Origin: Cellulomonas sp. S1-8 | GTDB taxonomy: Bacteria > Actinomycetota > Actinomycetes > Actinomycetales > Cellulomonadaceae | Assembly (NCBI RefSeq): GCF_026184235.1 | Contig: NZ_CP110806.1 | Location: 3,720,001-3,784,000 of the forward strand | Direction: 5' to 3' | Length of the DNA stretch: 64,000 nucleotides | Shown here: positions 24,835-33,165 of the stretch, in pieces | Position numbering within the stretch: the first letter of the stretch is position 1 | Layout: each line of letters starts with the position of its first letter | Program-made: the position numbers and the translations under genes | The notes under the pieces: model-generated | The model's database searches: none | Told to the model about the DNA's origin: nothing | The model's input: the letters and a program-made list of their open reading frames with translations, nothing else

Positions 24835-25713
24835 ATGCCCTACGACGTCGTGGATGCGCATCTGCAGGTGTGGGACCCCGAGATGGTCCACTACCCGTGG
24901 ATGTCGCAGGACCCCTCGCTCCTGCATCGCACCTACCGAGTCCGTGACATCGGCGGCGCCTTGGACGAGCACCACGTGGACGGCGTGGTGCTCGTCCAGT
25001 CCGCCGACAACCGGGCCGACACCGAGCACCTGCTGTTCCAGGCGCTCTGCTCCGCCCACGTGCTCGGTGTGGTCGCCTGGGTGCCGCTGGACACCCCGGA
25101 CGAGGCCGCGACGCAGCTCGACCACTGGCGCGTCGAGCCGGTCGTCGGCATCAGCCACCACATCGACCGCGAGGCCGACGGCGGGTGGCTCCTGCGCGAC
25201 GGCGTCGACGAGGGTCTGACGCTGCTCACCGAGCGTCGCCTCGTCCTCGACCTGCCGGCCACCACGCCCGAGCTGCTGCTGCACGTCGCGACCATCGCCG
25301 ACCGGCACCCGAAGCTCACGGTCGTCGTCGACCACCTCGGCGCGCCGCCGCTGGCCGCCCTGCGCGCCGGCGACACCGCGACCTGGCACCGCTGGACGAC
25401 CGCGATCGACGCCGCCGCCGAGGCGCCCAACGTCGTCGCCAAGCTCGCCGGGCTCGGGCGCGCCGCCGGACCCGGGTGGACCCTCGATGACGTCCGCCCG
25501 GCCGTCGACCACGCCCTGGCCGCCTTCGGCCCGGACCGGCTCATGGCCGGCAGCGACTGGCCCACCGCCCTCGACGCGCACGGTTCGTGGGACGAGGTCT
25601 GGGGCGGTCTGCGCGCCACGCTGAGCGACCTCGACGACGCCGGCGTCGCCCGCGTCATGGGCCGCACCGCCGTCGAGACCTACGGCATCCCGCCGCTCGT
25701 CGCGGAGCGCTGA
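24835..25713 (+). CDS. Amidohydrolase-family lactonase-like protein (COG3618 type)
   Basis: 292 residues, TIM-barrel amidohydrolase resembling L-fucono- or L-rhamnono-lactonases and 2-pyrone-4,6-dicarboxylate hydrolase. It starts VVDAHLQVWDPE, where the family usually has an HxH metal pair and here the second His is Gln (HLQ). Later landmarks are GISHHIDRE, VVDHLGAPPL and MAGSDWPTALD, with the conserved Asp in GSDWP. GH95 lies not far upstream, which would fit use of deoxyhexoses, but the substrate is unknown. ATG 24835. It is followed by its GntR regulator at 25775, with GntR-type sites before its start. Confidence 0.75.
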   Translation: MPYDVVDAHLQVWDPEMVHYPWMSQDPSLLHRTYRVRDIGGALDEHHVDGVVLVQSADNRADTEHLLFQALCSAHVLGVVAWVPLDTPDEAATQLDHWRVEPVVGISHHIDREADGGWLLRDGVDEGLTLLTERRLVLDLPATTPELLLHVATIADRHPKLTVVVDHLGAPPLAALRAGDTATWHRWTTAIDAAAEAPNVVAKLAGLGRAAGPGWTLDDVRPAVDHALAAFGPDRLMAGSDWPTALDAHGSWDEVWGGLRATLSDLDDAGVARVMGRTAVETYGIPPLVAER

Positions 25714-25774
25714 GGCGCACCTCCGCGCCCACCGACCGCGGCAGCGGGACGACGACGAGGACGAGGACGAGCCC

Positions 25775-26509
25775 GTGTCACGCACCCAGGACGTCGTCGA
25801 GGACGTCCAGCGCCTGATCCTGGACGGCGGCCTGCGCCCCGGGGACCGCCTGCCTGCCGAGAAGGAGCTCGCCGCCGAGCTCGGTGTCTCCCGCGGGTCG
25901 CTGCGCGAGGGGGTGCGCGCGCTGGTCGTCCTCGGGATCCTCGAGGCGCGGCACGGCGACGGCACCTACGTCACCGACCTCGACCCCGCGAGCCTGCTCG
26001 CACCCGTGGCGTTCCTCGCGGACCTGCCCGGTGACCACTCCCCCCTGCACGCCGTGCGGGCGACGCTCGAGACCGAGGCCGCCGGCCTGGCCGCGCTGCA
26101 CATGACGGACGCGCACGTCGCCCGCGCCCGCGCCTCGCTCGACGACATGGCCCGCGCGCTGGTCACGGCGCGTCCCGACCCCGCGCGCATGGCCGCTGCC
26201 GACCTCGCGTTCCACCGTGCCGTGGCCGACGGGTCCGGCAACGCGGTGCTCTCGGCGCTGCTCGACGCGCTGGCCGGGGAGCACGCGCGTCGGCGCATCT
26301 GGGACGACCTGCACGAGCTGGCGGCCGCCCGGACGTTCGAGCAGCACGACGCGGTCCTCGCCGCGATCACGTCGCGCGACCCCGACCGCGCGCGCCTGCG
26401 CATGGCGATGCACATGGTCGCCGTCGAGGACCTGCTCGCCACGACCAGCACCGACGGCCCGTCGCCCCGTCGCCGCAACGGCCTGCCGGAACCCGCCCCC
26501 ACCCGCTGA
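25775..26509 (+). CDS. GntR-family regulator (FadR subfamily)
   Basis: 244 residues. The winged helix-turn-helix occupies about residues 5-70 (GDRLPAEKELAAELGVSRGSLREGVRAL, GTYVTDLDPA). An all-helical FCD ligand-binding domain follows (about 95-225), with the metal-ligand pattern D in DLAFHRAVADGSGN and two His in EQHDAVLAAI and MAMHMVAVE. GTG start at 25775. It should bind the AGACATC sites before the amidohydrolase gene and respond to an acid ligand. Confidence 0.88.
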   Translation: MSRTQDVVEDVQRLILDGGLRPGDRLPAEKELAAELGVSRGSLREGVRALVVLGILEARHGDGTYVTDLDPASLLAPVAFLADLPGDHSPLHAVRATLETEAAGLAALHMTDAHVARARASLDDMARALVTARPDPARMAAADLAFHRAVADGSGNAVLSALLDALAGEHARRRIWDDLHELAAARTFEQHDAVLAAITSRDPDRARLRMAMHMVAVEDLLATTSTDGPSPRRRNGLPEPAPTR

Positions 26510-26532
26510 CCCGGCCCACGGCCCTTCACGGG

Positions 26533-27465
26533 TCAGTCCGTGCGGGTGTCCGGGGCCTGGCCGCACGCCTCGCGGACGAAGTCGTACAGGGCCCCGCGCA
26601 GCGCGTCGGACGCCGCGACGTGGACGAGCGGCTGCTCGACGCCGTCGACGAACGCCTGCACGCCGAGCACCGTGCCGCGCTTGTCCTCCGCGATGGCGTG
26701 CAGGTCGCAGCGGGCGGGCACGGTCACCAGCGTCAGCCGACCGTCCGGCGGCGGCGCCGCGGAGTCGACGTCGACGACCCACTGGCCCGTCGCACCCGCG
26801 GGACGCAGCAGCGTCGTGGCGCGCACCGACACGATCCGCACGTGCGGGCCGCCGGGCACGGGCTCGACGAGCAGCGTCACGTCGGCGACGGGCGTCCCGG
26901 CGACGTCCCTCACGACCAGGCCGTCCGCCAGGGACAGCCGCAGGCCCGCCGCGACGGCCGCGGTCGCGCAGTCCTCGCCGTGGATGCGGCGCAGGTCGTC
27001 GGTCTCGTCGGTGGGCGTCACGACGAGCGTTCCGGCCCGTCCGTCCGCCGTCGTGACGTCCAGCTCGACGCGCGCGGCCGGGTCGTCGCCGAGCCCGGGC
27101 GTGCACACCGCCGGCCCCAGCGGGACGCGCAGCCGACGCATCCGGTCCGCACCGACCTCCCGCCCCTCCTGCGACGTGCCGGCGACGAACGCGCTGGTCA
27201 GACGCGCCTGCGTGACCCGCACGTCGACGGGGCCGGTGTTGCGCACCTGCAGCTCGACGACGCGCGCGACGCGGTCGGAGCGCGCCTGCGCGACCTCCAC
27301 CTCGAGGGTGAGGGCCGCAGGCAGCGGTCCGGGGGTGGTGGACGCCGGCGCGCCGCTGCTGCCGTCCGCACCGTCCGAAACGCCTGCACCGCGCACACCG
27401 CACGCCGCCAGCGCGAGCACGCCGGCCACCGCGAGGGCGGTCCGCAGCCCGCGGGGGATGGTCAT
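26533..27465 (-). CDS. Lipoprotein of unknown function
   Basis: 310 residues. The signal sequence is hydrophobic (RTALAVAGVLALAAC) with lipobox LAAC, Cys at about residue 22, so the mature protein is a membrane-anchored lipoprotein. After a Ser/Gly/Pro linker come two repeats of beta-rich sequence: VVELQVRNTGPVDVRVTQARL and later VSVRATTLLRPAGATGQWVVD, suggesting two Ig-like or similar beta domains. The C-terminal third holds several Cys (CDLHAI, EACGQ), possibly paired. ATG 27465 has GAGG 7 nt upstream. No known family. Confidence 0.7.
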   Translation of the reverse strand: MTIPRGLRTALAVAGVLALAACGVRGAGVSDGADGSSGAPASTTPGPLPAALTLEVEVAQARSDRVARVVELQVRNTGPVDVRVTQARLTSAFVAGTSQEGREVGADRMRRLRVPLGPAVCTPGLGDDPAARVELDVTTADGRAGTLVVTPTDETDDLRRIHGEDCATAAVAAGLRLSLADGLVVRDVAGTPVADVTLLVEPVPGGPHVRIVSVRATTLLRPAGATGQWVVDVDSAAPPPDGRLTLVTVPARCDLHAIAEDKRGTVLGVQAFVDGVEQPLVHVAASDALRGALYDFVREACGQAPDTRTD

Positions 27466-27514
27466 GCCCGAGCCTCGCACGCGGCGGCCCGCCGACGGCA
27501 GCCCCGGTGGGCGG

Positions 27515-28444
27515 TCAGTCCGTGACGAGCGCCCCGGCGAGGAAGTCCAGCGACTCCCCGATCGCCGGCAGGGCAGGCACGGGCGGGATGTCGAGGTGTC
27601 CGTGCAGCATGCCCGCGGCGACCATCGCGCGCGTCGGCACGCCCGCGTCCTGCAGCTGCAGCAGGAACATCTCCCCCGAGGGTCGCAGGTCGTCGACCTC
27701 GCTCAGCACGACCGTCGTCGGGGGCAGGCCCGCGACGTCGCCGTTGCCCGCCATGGCCTCCGGCGGGAAGCCGGACAGGCGGCCGAGGTACACCCGGGTC
27801 ATCGACAGCATCACGTCGGGCAGGAACCGGATGCCGCGCGGCAGGCGACGCAGGTCGTCGACCTGCTCGTCGGGCAGCGCCGGCGACGGGAAGTGCATGC
27901 CCGGGTACGCGAGGAGCAGCGCGTCGGGGGCGCGCGTGCCGCGGTCCCGCACCCGCACGGCGACACCCCCGGTCAGGGCCGCCCCCGCGGACGCCCCGCC
28001 GATGCCGATGCGGTCGACCCCCAGGGAGGGCGCGGCGTCGACGAACCACGTCCACGCCGCGTCGACGTCGTCGAGCGGGATCGGGTGGCCGGCACCGGGT
28101 GTCGCGAGCCGGTACCCGACGGACGCGACGACGATGCCGTGCCGTGCCGCGAGCTCGGCGGACACGACGTGCGCCTCGGCCATGTCGAGGTCCCCGTACG
28201 CGAAGCCGCCGCCGTGCGCCCACACCAGGCCCGCCCCCGACGACGGCCGGCCGACCGGCCGGTACAGCCGCACCGCGACCGGGCCGTGCGGGCCGTCGAC
28301 GGCGAGGTCCTCGACCTGGACGTCGGGCAGGCGGTACCCGGCAGCGAGCGCGGCGGTACCGGCCGCCCACGTGTCCCAGTCGGTGACGGCGGGCAGCAGG
28401 TCGGCGAGCAGCGGGTGGATCGGCACGGTCGCCGATGCTGCCAC
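27515..28444 (-). CDS. HSL-type alpha/beta hydrolase (esterase)
   Basis: 309 residues, hormone-sensitive-lipase-type carboxylesterase. The oxyanion motif is HGGGFAYGDL at about residue 76, the nucleophile elbow is GGASAGAALTGG (GASAG), and the late acid and His are in SEVDDLRPSGE and AGMLHGHLD. No signal peptide, so it acts in the cytoplasm, probably on short acyl esters, possibly acetylated sugars or oligosaccharides. GTG start at 28444. It is followed by kdgK on the same strand 15 bp upstream of it, so it may be in the hexuronate transcript. Confidence 0.88.
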   Translation of the reverse strand: MAASATVPIHPLLADLLPAVTDWDTWAAGTAALAAGYRLPDVQVEDLAVDGPHGPVAVRLYRPVGRPSSGAGLVWAHGGGFAYGDLDMAEAHVVSAELAARHGIVVASVGYRLATPGAGHPIPLDDVDAAWTWFVDAAPSLGVDRIGIGGASAGAALTGGVAVRVRDRGTRAPDALLLAYPGMHFPSPALPDEQVDDLRRLPRGIRFLPDVMLSMTRVYLGRLSGFPPEAMAGNGDVAGLPPTTVVLSEVDDLRPSGEMFLLQLQDAGVPTRAMVAAGMLHGHLDIPPVPALPAIGESLDFLAGALVTD

Positions 28445-28459
28445 ACGCGCGCGGGCGGC

Positions 28460-29563
28460 TCAGCGGTCGACGCGCGCCGATCCCCCGCCCGCGAGCTTGA
28501 GCACCTCGGCGCGGGTCGCCATGGTCGTGTCGCCCGGCGTCGTCATGGCCAGCGCGCCGTGCGCGGCGCCGTACTCGACCGCGGTGGCCAGGGGCTGCCC
28601 GTCGAGCAGGCCGAAGGCCAGCCCGGACGCGAACGAGTCCCCACCGCCGACCCGGTCGAGGATCTCCAGCCCCGGGCGGTGCGTGGCCTGCACCAGGCCG
28701 GACGCGCGCGACCACGCGATCGCCCCCCAGTCGTTGACCGTGGCGGAGCGGACCGAGCGCAGCGTCGTCGCGACGACCTGGACGTTGTCGTACGCGGCGA
28801 CGACGCGGGCGATCATGTCGGCGAACGAGTCGACCTCGAGCTCCGACAGGTGCTCGTCGACACCCTCGACCTCGAACCCGAGCGCGGCCGTGAAGTCCTC
28901 CTCGTTGCCGATCATGACGTCGACGTGCGGCGCGATCTCGCGGTTGACCTGCTGCGCGCGGGCCTGCCCGCCCACGGCCTTCCACAGCGACGGCCGGTAG
29001 TTGAGGTCGTACGAGACGACCGTGCCGTGCCGGCGCGCGACCGTGACCGCCTCGAGCACCGTCGCGGCGGCCGAGTCCGACAGGCCCGCGAAGATGCCGC
29101 CGGTGTGGAACCACCGCACGCCCAGGTCGCCGAACAGGTGCTCCCAGTCGACGTCGCCGGGCGCCAGCTGCGACGCGGCCGTGTGCCCGCGGTCCGACAC
29201 CCCGACCGCGCCCCGCACCCCGAAGCCGCGCTCGGTGAAGTTCAGGCCGTTGCGCACGGTGCGTCCGACGCCGTCGTCCGGCACCCACCGCACGTACGAC
29301 GTGTCGACGCCGCCCTGCAGCACGAGGTCCTCGACCAGCCGGCCCACCTCGTTGTCCGCGAGCGCCGTGACGACCGCCGCCCGCAGCCCGAACGCGCGGC
29401 GCAGCCCGCGCGCCACGTTGTACTCGCCGCCGCCCTCCCAGACGCGGAACTGGCGGGCGGTCCGGATCCGCCCCTCGCCCGGGTCGAGGCGCAGCATCAC
29501 CTCGCCGAGCGAGACGGCGTCGTAGCGGCACGCGGACGCGGGTCGTATCACCAGGTCGGACAT
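28460..29563 (-). CDS. kdgK: 2-dehydro-3-deoxygluconokinase (PfkB family)
   Basis: 367 residues, phosphorylates 2-keto-3-deoxygluconate (KDG) to KDPG in the cytoplasm. PfkB fold: start SLGEVMLRLDPGEGRIRTAR, EGGGEYNVARGLRRAFG, and the C-terminal ATP/anion-hole motif DRVGGGDSFASG, which has the GGGD form typical of KDG kinases. ATG 29563. Eda (29646) and uxaC (30412) are the neighbours, making a KDG-to-pyruvate/GAP route. Some PfkB members act on other ketoses, so specificity is inferred from context. Confidence 0.88.
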   Translation of the reverse strand: MSDLVIRPASACRYDAVSLGEVMLRLDPGEGRIRTARQFRVWEGGGEYNVARGLRRAFGLRAAVVTALADNEVGRLVEDLVLQGGVDTSYVRWVPDDGVGRTVRNGLNFTERGFGVRGAVGVSDRGHTAASQLAPGDVDWEHLFGDLGVRWFHTGGIFAGLSDSAAATVLEAVTVARRHGTVVSYDLNYRPSLWKAVGGQARAQQVNREIAPHVDVMIGNEEDFTAALGFEVEGVDEHLSELEVDSFADMIARVVAAYDNVQVVATTLRSVRSATVNDWGAIAWSRASGLVQATHRPGLEILDRVGGGDSFASGLAFGLLDGQPLATAVEYGAAHGALAMTTPGDTTMATRAEVLKLAGGGSARVDR

Positions 29564-29613
29564 CTTCGGCTCCTCCACGACGGGGCTGGGACGACCCCTC
29601 ACGGGCGGGGGGT

Positions 29614-29644
29614 GGGGCTGGATCGACCTCTCGCGGGAGAGGGG
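29614..29644. repeat. Half of an intergenic palindromic element
   Basis: GGGGCTGGATCGACCTCTCG occurs here and as the left arm of the 45407-45446 palindrome. The right arm here is degenerate (GGGAGAGGGG). It lies in the 82-bp kdgK/eda gap. Confidence 0.5.
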
Positions 29645-29645
29645 A

Positions 29646-30344
29646 TCAGGTGGGGCGCAGGCGGGTGGCGAGGGCGACCGCGTCGGCGACGAGGGCCCGC
29701 AGGGCCGCGGTGTCGCGGGCGCGGACCACGTCGCGCGGGACCATCCACGACCCGCCGACGGCCACGACGGACGGCAGCGCCAGGTAGTCGGCGAGGTTCG
29801 ACGGGCCGACGCCGCCGGTGGGGACGAAGCGCACGCCGCCGAACGGGGCCGCGAGCGCCGCGATCGCGGGCGCGCCGCCGGACGTGCCGGCGGGGAAGAA
29901 CTTCACGGTCGTGACACCGAGCTCGAGCGCGGCCTGGACCTCGGTCGCGGTCACGGCGCCGGGCAGCGCGAGGACGCCGTGCTCGGCGCAGCGCTCGACG
30001 ACGGCGCGCGACGTGCCGGGCGACACCACGTAGTCGGCGCCCGCGGCGACGGCCTGGTCGACCTGCGCGGCGGTGAGCACGGTGCCGGCGCCGACGAGGA
30101 CGTCGCCCCGGTCCCGCAGCACGCGGATCGCGTCGGCAGCGGCGTCCGTGCGGAAGGTGACCTCGGCGACCGGCAGGCCGCCCGCGACGAGCGCGGCCCC
30201 GAGGGCGTCGGCGTCCGCGGCGTCGTCGATGACCACGACGGGCACGAGCCGGTGGTCCGCGAGGCGGTCGAGGACCGGGGCCGCCGCGGGCACGGGGACA
30301 CCGCCCACGACGGCACGCCGGTCCACGTCCGGGGTGCCCGTCAC
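29646..30344 (-). CDS. eda: KDPG aldolase (2-dehydro-3-deoxyphosphogluconate aldolase)
   Basis: 232 residues. Class I aldolase that splits KDPG into pyruvate and glyceraldehyde 3-phosphate. The Schiff-base Lys is in VTTVKFFPAG, the Glu general base is in VAEVTFRTDA, and VPTGGVGPSNL holds the phosphate site. The TIM-barrel core begins about 25 residues in. GTG at 30342-30344 is the best in-frame start I can see, though it has no strong ribosome site, and an ATG at 30455 inside uxaC would be an alternative. It is 67 bp downstream of uxaC, same strand. Confidence 0.85.
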   Translation of the reverse strand: MTGTPDVDRRAVVGGVPVPAAAPVLDRLADHRLVPVVVIDDAADADALGAALVAGGLPVAEVTFRTDAAADAIRVLRDRGDVLVGAGTVLTAAQVDQAVAAGADYVVSPGTSRAVVERCAEHGVLALPGAVTATEVQAALELGVTTVKFFPAGTSGGAPAIAALAAPFGGVRFVPTGGVGPSNLADYLALPSVVAVGGSWMVPRDVVRARDTAALRALVADAVALATRLRPT

Positions 30345-30411
30345 GGCAGCGCCGCCGACGCCCCGGGGACGCGCGCCACGACAGCGCGTCGGTCCGGACC
30401 GGGGACGCGTG

Positions 30412-31965
30412 TCATGAGCGGACCTCCACGGGGACGGCGTCCGGCGCGGGGGCACCGGCGCGCGGGTCGCGGGGCGTCCGGCGCGCGTACGCCGTGCGCG
30501 GCAGGCCGTAGGCCAGGTCGACGGCCGTCTCGAGGGCCTCGTCCAGGTCGAGGCGGTGCTCCACGACGAGCCGGGCCAGGTGCCCGGCGTCGACGCGCCG
30601 CGACAGGTCGTGCCGCGCGGGGATCGACAGGAAGGCGCGGGTGTCGTCGACGAAGCCCGTCGTGTTGGCGAAGCCCGCGGTGTCCGTGACGGCCTCGCGG
30701 AACCGGCGCATGCCGTCCGGGGAGTCGAGGAACCACCAGGGCGCGCCGAGCCGCACCGCCGGGTAGACGCCCGCGAGCGGCGCCAGCTCGCGGCTGAACG
30801 TGTCCTCGTCGAGCGTGAACAGCACGAGCCGCAGGTCCGGGTGGTGGCCGAAGGCGTTGAGCAGGGGCCGCAGCGCGTGCACGTACTCGGTCACGACGGG
30901 GATGTCGTAGCCGACGTCGTGCCCGCGGGACGCCGCCACGTGCGGGTCGTGGTCGCGCAGGGCACCGGGGTGCAGCTGCATGACCAGGCCGTCCTGCGTC
31001 GACATGCGCGCCATCTCGAACAGCATGTGCGCGGAGAACGCCCGCGCCGCGGCCGGGTCGACGTCGCCCCGCAGCGCCGCGGCGAACACGACCGACGCGT
31101 CCGTCTCGTCCATCGGGGTGGTGTCGGCCAGGACGTGGCCGTGGTCGGTGGCGCGCGCGCCCGCGTCGACGAACGCCCAGCGGCGGGCCTCGAGCGCGCG
31201 GACGTAGTCGCGGTACGAGCCGATCGCGATGCCGGCGCGCTCGGCGAGCAGGTCGACGTCGTGCGCCCAGCCGGGGCGGTCGACGTGCAGCACGGCGTCG
31301 GGCCGGAACGTCGGCACGATCCGCTCGCCCCAGCCGCGCGCGGCCAGGTCGGCGTGGTCGGCGAGGGTCGCGGACGCCGCGTCGGTGGTCGCGATGATCT
31401 CGATGCCGAACCGGTCCAGCAGCGCCAGGGGGCGGAAGTCCGGCTCGGCCAGGCGCTCGGCGATCGTGTCGTACGCGTGGTCGGCGGTGGCGGCCGACAG
31501 CCGCTCGGTCACCCCGAGCACCTCGACGAGCACGTGCTCCATCCAGAACCGCGTCGGGGTGCCGCGGAAGAGGTGCCAGTGCGCCGCGAACGTCCGCCAG
31601 ATCGCGCGCGGGTCGGTCTCGACGGGTCCGCCGTCGCGCCGCGGCACGCCGAGCGCGTCGTGCGGGACGCCCTGCGACACGAGCATCCGCACCAGGTAGT
31701 GGTCGGGGACCACCAGCAGCGAGGCCGGGTCGCCGAACGGCTCGTCGCGCGCGAGGACGCCCGCGTCGACGTGACCGTGCATGGACACGATCGGCAGGTC
31801 GCGCGTCGCCTCCAGGATCTGGCGGGCGACGGGCCGCGTGACGGGGTCGGCCGGCAGCGCACGGTCGGGATGCAGCGCACGGTCAGGATGCGACGCACGG
31901 TCGGGATGCGACGCGCGGTCAGGAGGCAACGCCGCTCGAGGAGCGGCGGCTGCGGGGTCGGGCAT
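30412..31965 (-). CDS. uxaC: Glucuronate/galacturonate isomerase
   Basis: 517 residues, converts D-glucuronate to fructuronate and D-galacturonate to tagaturonate. It has the amidohydrolase fold: SMHGHVDAGVL at about residue 60, EHVLVEVLGV, RWAFVDAGARATDHGH and the C-terminal APWWFLDSPDGMRRFREAVTDT. The ATG at 31965 is preceded by GGAGG at 4 nt. The N-terminus has extra tandem HPDRA repeats (about residues 20-38), DNA repeats of 15-21 bp, not usual in the family. It is divergent from the LacI/uxuB operon, and the region between holds operator-like palindromes. Confidence 0.9.
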   Translation of the reverse strand: MPDPAAAAPRAALPPDRASHPDRASHPDRALHPDRALPADPVTRPVARQILEATRDLPIVSMHGHVDAGVLARDEPFGDPASLLVVPDHYLVRMLVSQGVPHDALGVPRRDGGPVETDPRAIWRTFAAHWHLFRGTPTRFWMEHVLVEVLGVTERLSAATADHAYDTIAERLAEPDFRPLALLDRFGIEIIATTDAASATLADHADLAARGWGERIVPTFRPDAVLHVDRPGWAHDVDLLAERAGIAIGSYRDYVRALEARRWAFVDAGARATDHGHVLADTTPMDETDASVVFAAALRGDVDPAAARAFSAHMLFEMARMSTQDGLVMQLHPGALRDHDPHVAASRGHDVGYDIPVVTEYVHALRPLLNAFGHHPDLRLVLFTLDEDTFSRELAPLAGVYPAVRLGAPWWFLDSPDGMRRFREAVTDTAGFANTTGFVDDTRAFLSIPARHDLSRRVDAGHLARLVVEHRLDLDEALETAVDLAYGLPRTAYARRTPRDPRAGAPAPDAVPVEVRS

Positions 31966-32041
31966 GGGTCCTCCAGCGCCGGGCCGCGGCGGCGCTGCGG
32001 TGCGCCCCCGCAGTGCGGACGACGCTCGCCGCCCACCACGG

Positions 32042-32055
32042 TGAATACGTTTGCA
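32042..32055. promoter_or_regulatory. LacI-type operator-like site, uxaC side
   Basis: TGAATACGTTTGCA is an imperfect palindrome (10 of 14) with an ACGT centre. It is close to the uxaC start and could be one of two sites for the LacI protein encoded at 32182. Confidence 0.45.
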
Positions 32056-32130
32056 GTCCGACACTGCCATCCGGTCTGCAGCGATGCAAGACCCGTCCGT
32101 CCCTGCTTGCGCCGCACCGACGGCCCGTGC

Positions 32131-32144
32131 TGAAATCGCTTTCA
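32131..32144. promoter_or_regulatory. LacI-type operator, LacI/uxuB side
   Basis: TGAAATCGCTTTCA is an imperfect palindrome (12 of 14), 38 bp before the LacI ATG. The hexamers TTGCGC (32107) and TGAAAT (32131) with 18 bp between could be the LacI promoter, with the operator over its -10. It lies about 166 bp from the uxaC ATG on the other side. Confidence 0.6.
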
Positions 32145-32181
32145 TCGCACGCCCACGAGGGCCGACGCGGAGGAGCTGCCG

Positions 32182-33165
32182 ATGGCCGTCACGCTGCGTG
32201 ACGTGGCGCGCGCCGCGGGCGTCTCCGCCGCGACGGCGTCACGCGCGCTGTCGGCACCGGACCTCGTGTCCCCCGCGCGGCGCGAGCTCGTCCGACGCGT
32301 CGCGCGCGAGCTCGGGTACCACCCCAACCGTGCCGCGCGCGAGCTCATCACCGGGCGCAGCGGCCACCTGTGCCTCGTCGTGCCGGACCTCGAGAACCCG
32401 TTCTTCTCGGCCGTCGCCAAGGCCGTGCAGGCCCGCGCCCGCGCGGCCGGGCACGCGGTCGTCGTCGCGGACTCCGAGGAGGACCCGCTGCTCGAGGCCG
32501 AGCTCGTCGCACAGCTCGGTGCGCAGGCCGACGGCGTCCTGCTGTGCTCGCCGCGCATGTCCGCCGACGACCTCGCCGCGACCCGCGCGGGCGGGCGGCC
32601 CCTGCTGCTGGTCAACCGCGAGAGCCCCGGGCTGCCGTCCGTCGTCGTCGACACCCGCGACGGCGTGCGGCAGGCCGTGCGCCACCTGCTCGCGCTCGGC
32701 CACCGCCGCATCGCCTACGCGGGCGGCCCCGCAGGCTCGTGGTCGGGCGCACGCCGCCGCGAGGGGCTGGCCGACCTCGACGTCGACGTCGTCGACCTGG
32801 GCGCCCACACCCCCGTCTTCGCCGGCGGCGTCGCCGCAGCCGACCTCGTCCTCGCCGCCGGCGCGACGGCCGTCCTGGCGCACAACGACCTCATGGCCCT
32901 CGGCGTCCTCGACCGGCTGCACGCGCGCGGCGTCCGCGTCCCGCAGGACGTGTCCGTCGTCGGGTTCGACGACGCGCCCGTCGCGACGCTGGTGACGCCC
33001 GCGCTCACGACGGTCGCGGTGCCGCTCGCGCGCCTCGGCCGGACCGCGGTCGACCTGCTCCTCGCCCCGCCCGGCGACGAGGTCCCGCACGCCGTCCTGC
33101 CCGTCGAGCTCGTCGTGCGCGGGACCACCGCGCCCGCCGCGCCCCGGCCCCCGGAGCCCCGATGA
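32182..33165 (+). CDS. LacI-family regulator of hexuronate genes
   Basis: 327 residues. The HTH is TLRDVARAAGVSAATASRALSAPDLVSPARRE at about 4-35, then the PBP-like sensor with LGYHPNRAARELITGRSGHLCLVVPDLENPFFSA. ATG 32182, GGAG 8 nt upstream. It is in an operon with uxuB (ATGA overlap, 33162-33165) and divergent from uxaC, so it is the likely regulator of both, probably sensing a hexuronate intermediate. Two palindromes lie in the divergent region. Confidence 0.9.
   Translation: MAVTLRDVARAAGVSAATASRALSAPDLVSPARRELVRRVARELGYHPNRAARELITGRSGHLCLVVPDLENPFFSAVAKAVQARARAAGHAVVVADSEEDPLLEAELVAQLGAQADGVLLCSPRMSADDLAATRAGGRPLLLVNRESPGLPSVVVDTRDGVRQAVRHLLALGHRRIAYAGGPAGSWSGARRREGLADLDVDVVDLGAHTPVFAGGVAAADLVLAAGATAVLAHNDLMALGVLDRLHARGVRVPQDVSVVGFDDAPVATLVTPALTTVAVPLARLGRTAVDLLLAPPGDEVPHAVLPVELVVRGTTAPAAPRPPEPR

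Noticed and set aside
29614..29644. Stand-alone transcription terminator between kdgK and eda
   Set aside because: The right arm is too degenerate; it is listed as a half-element repeat only.
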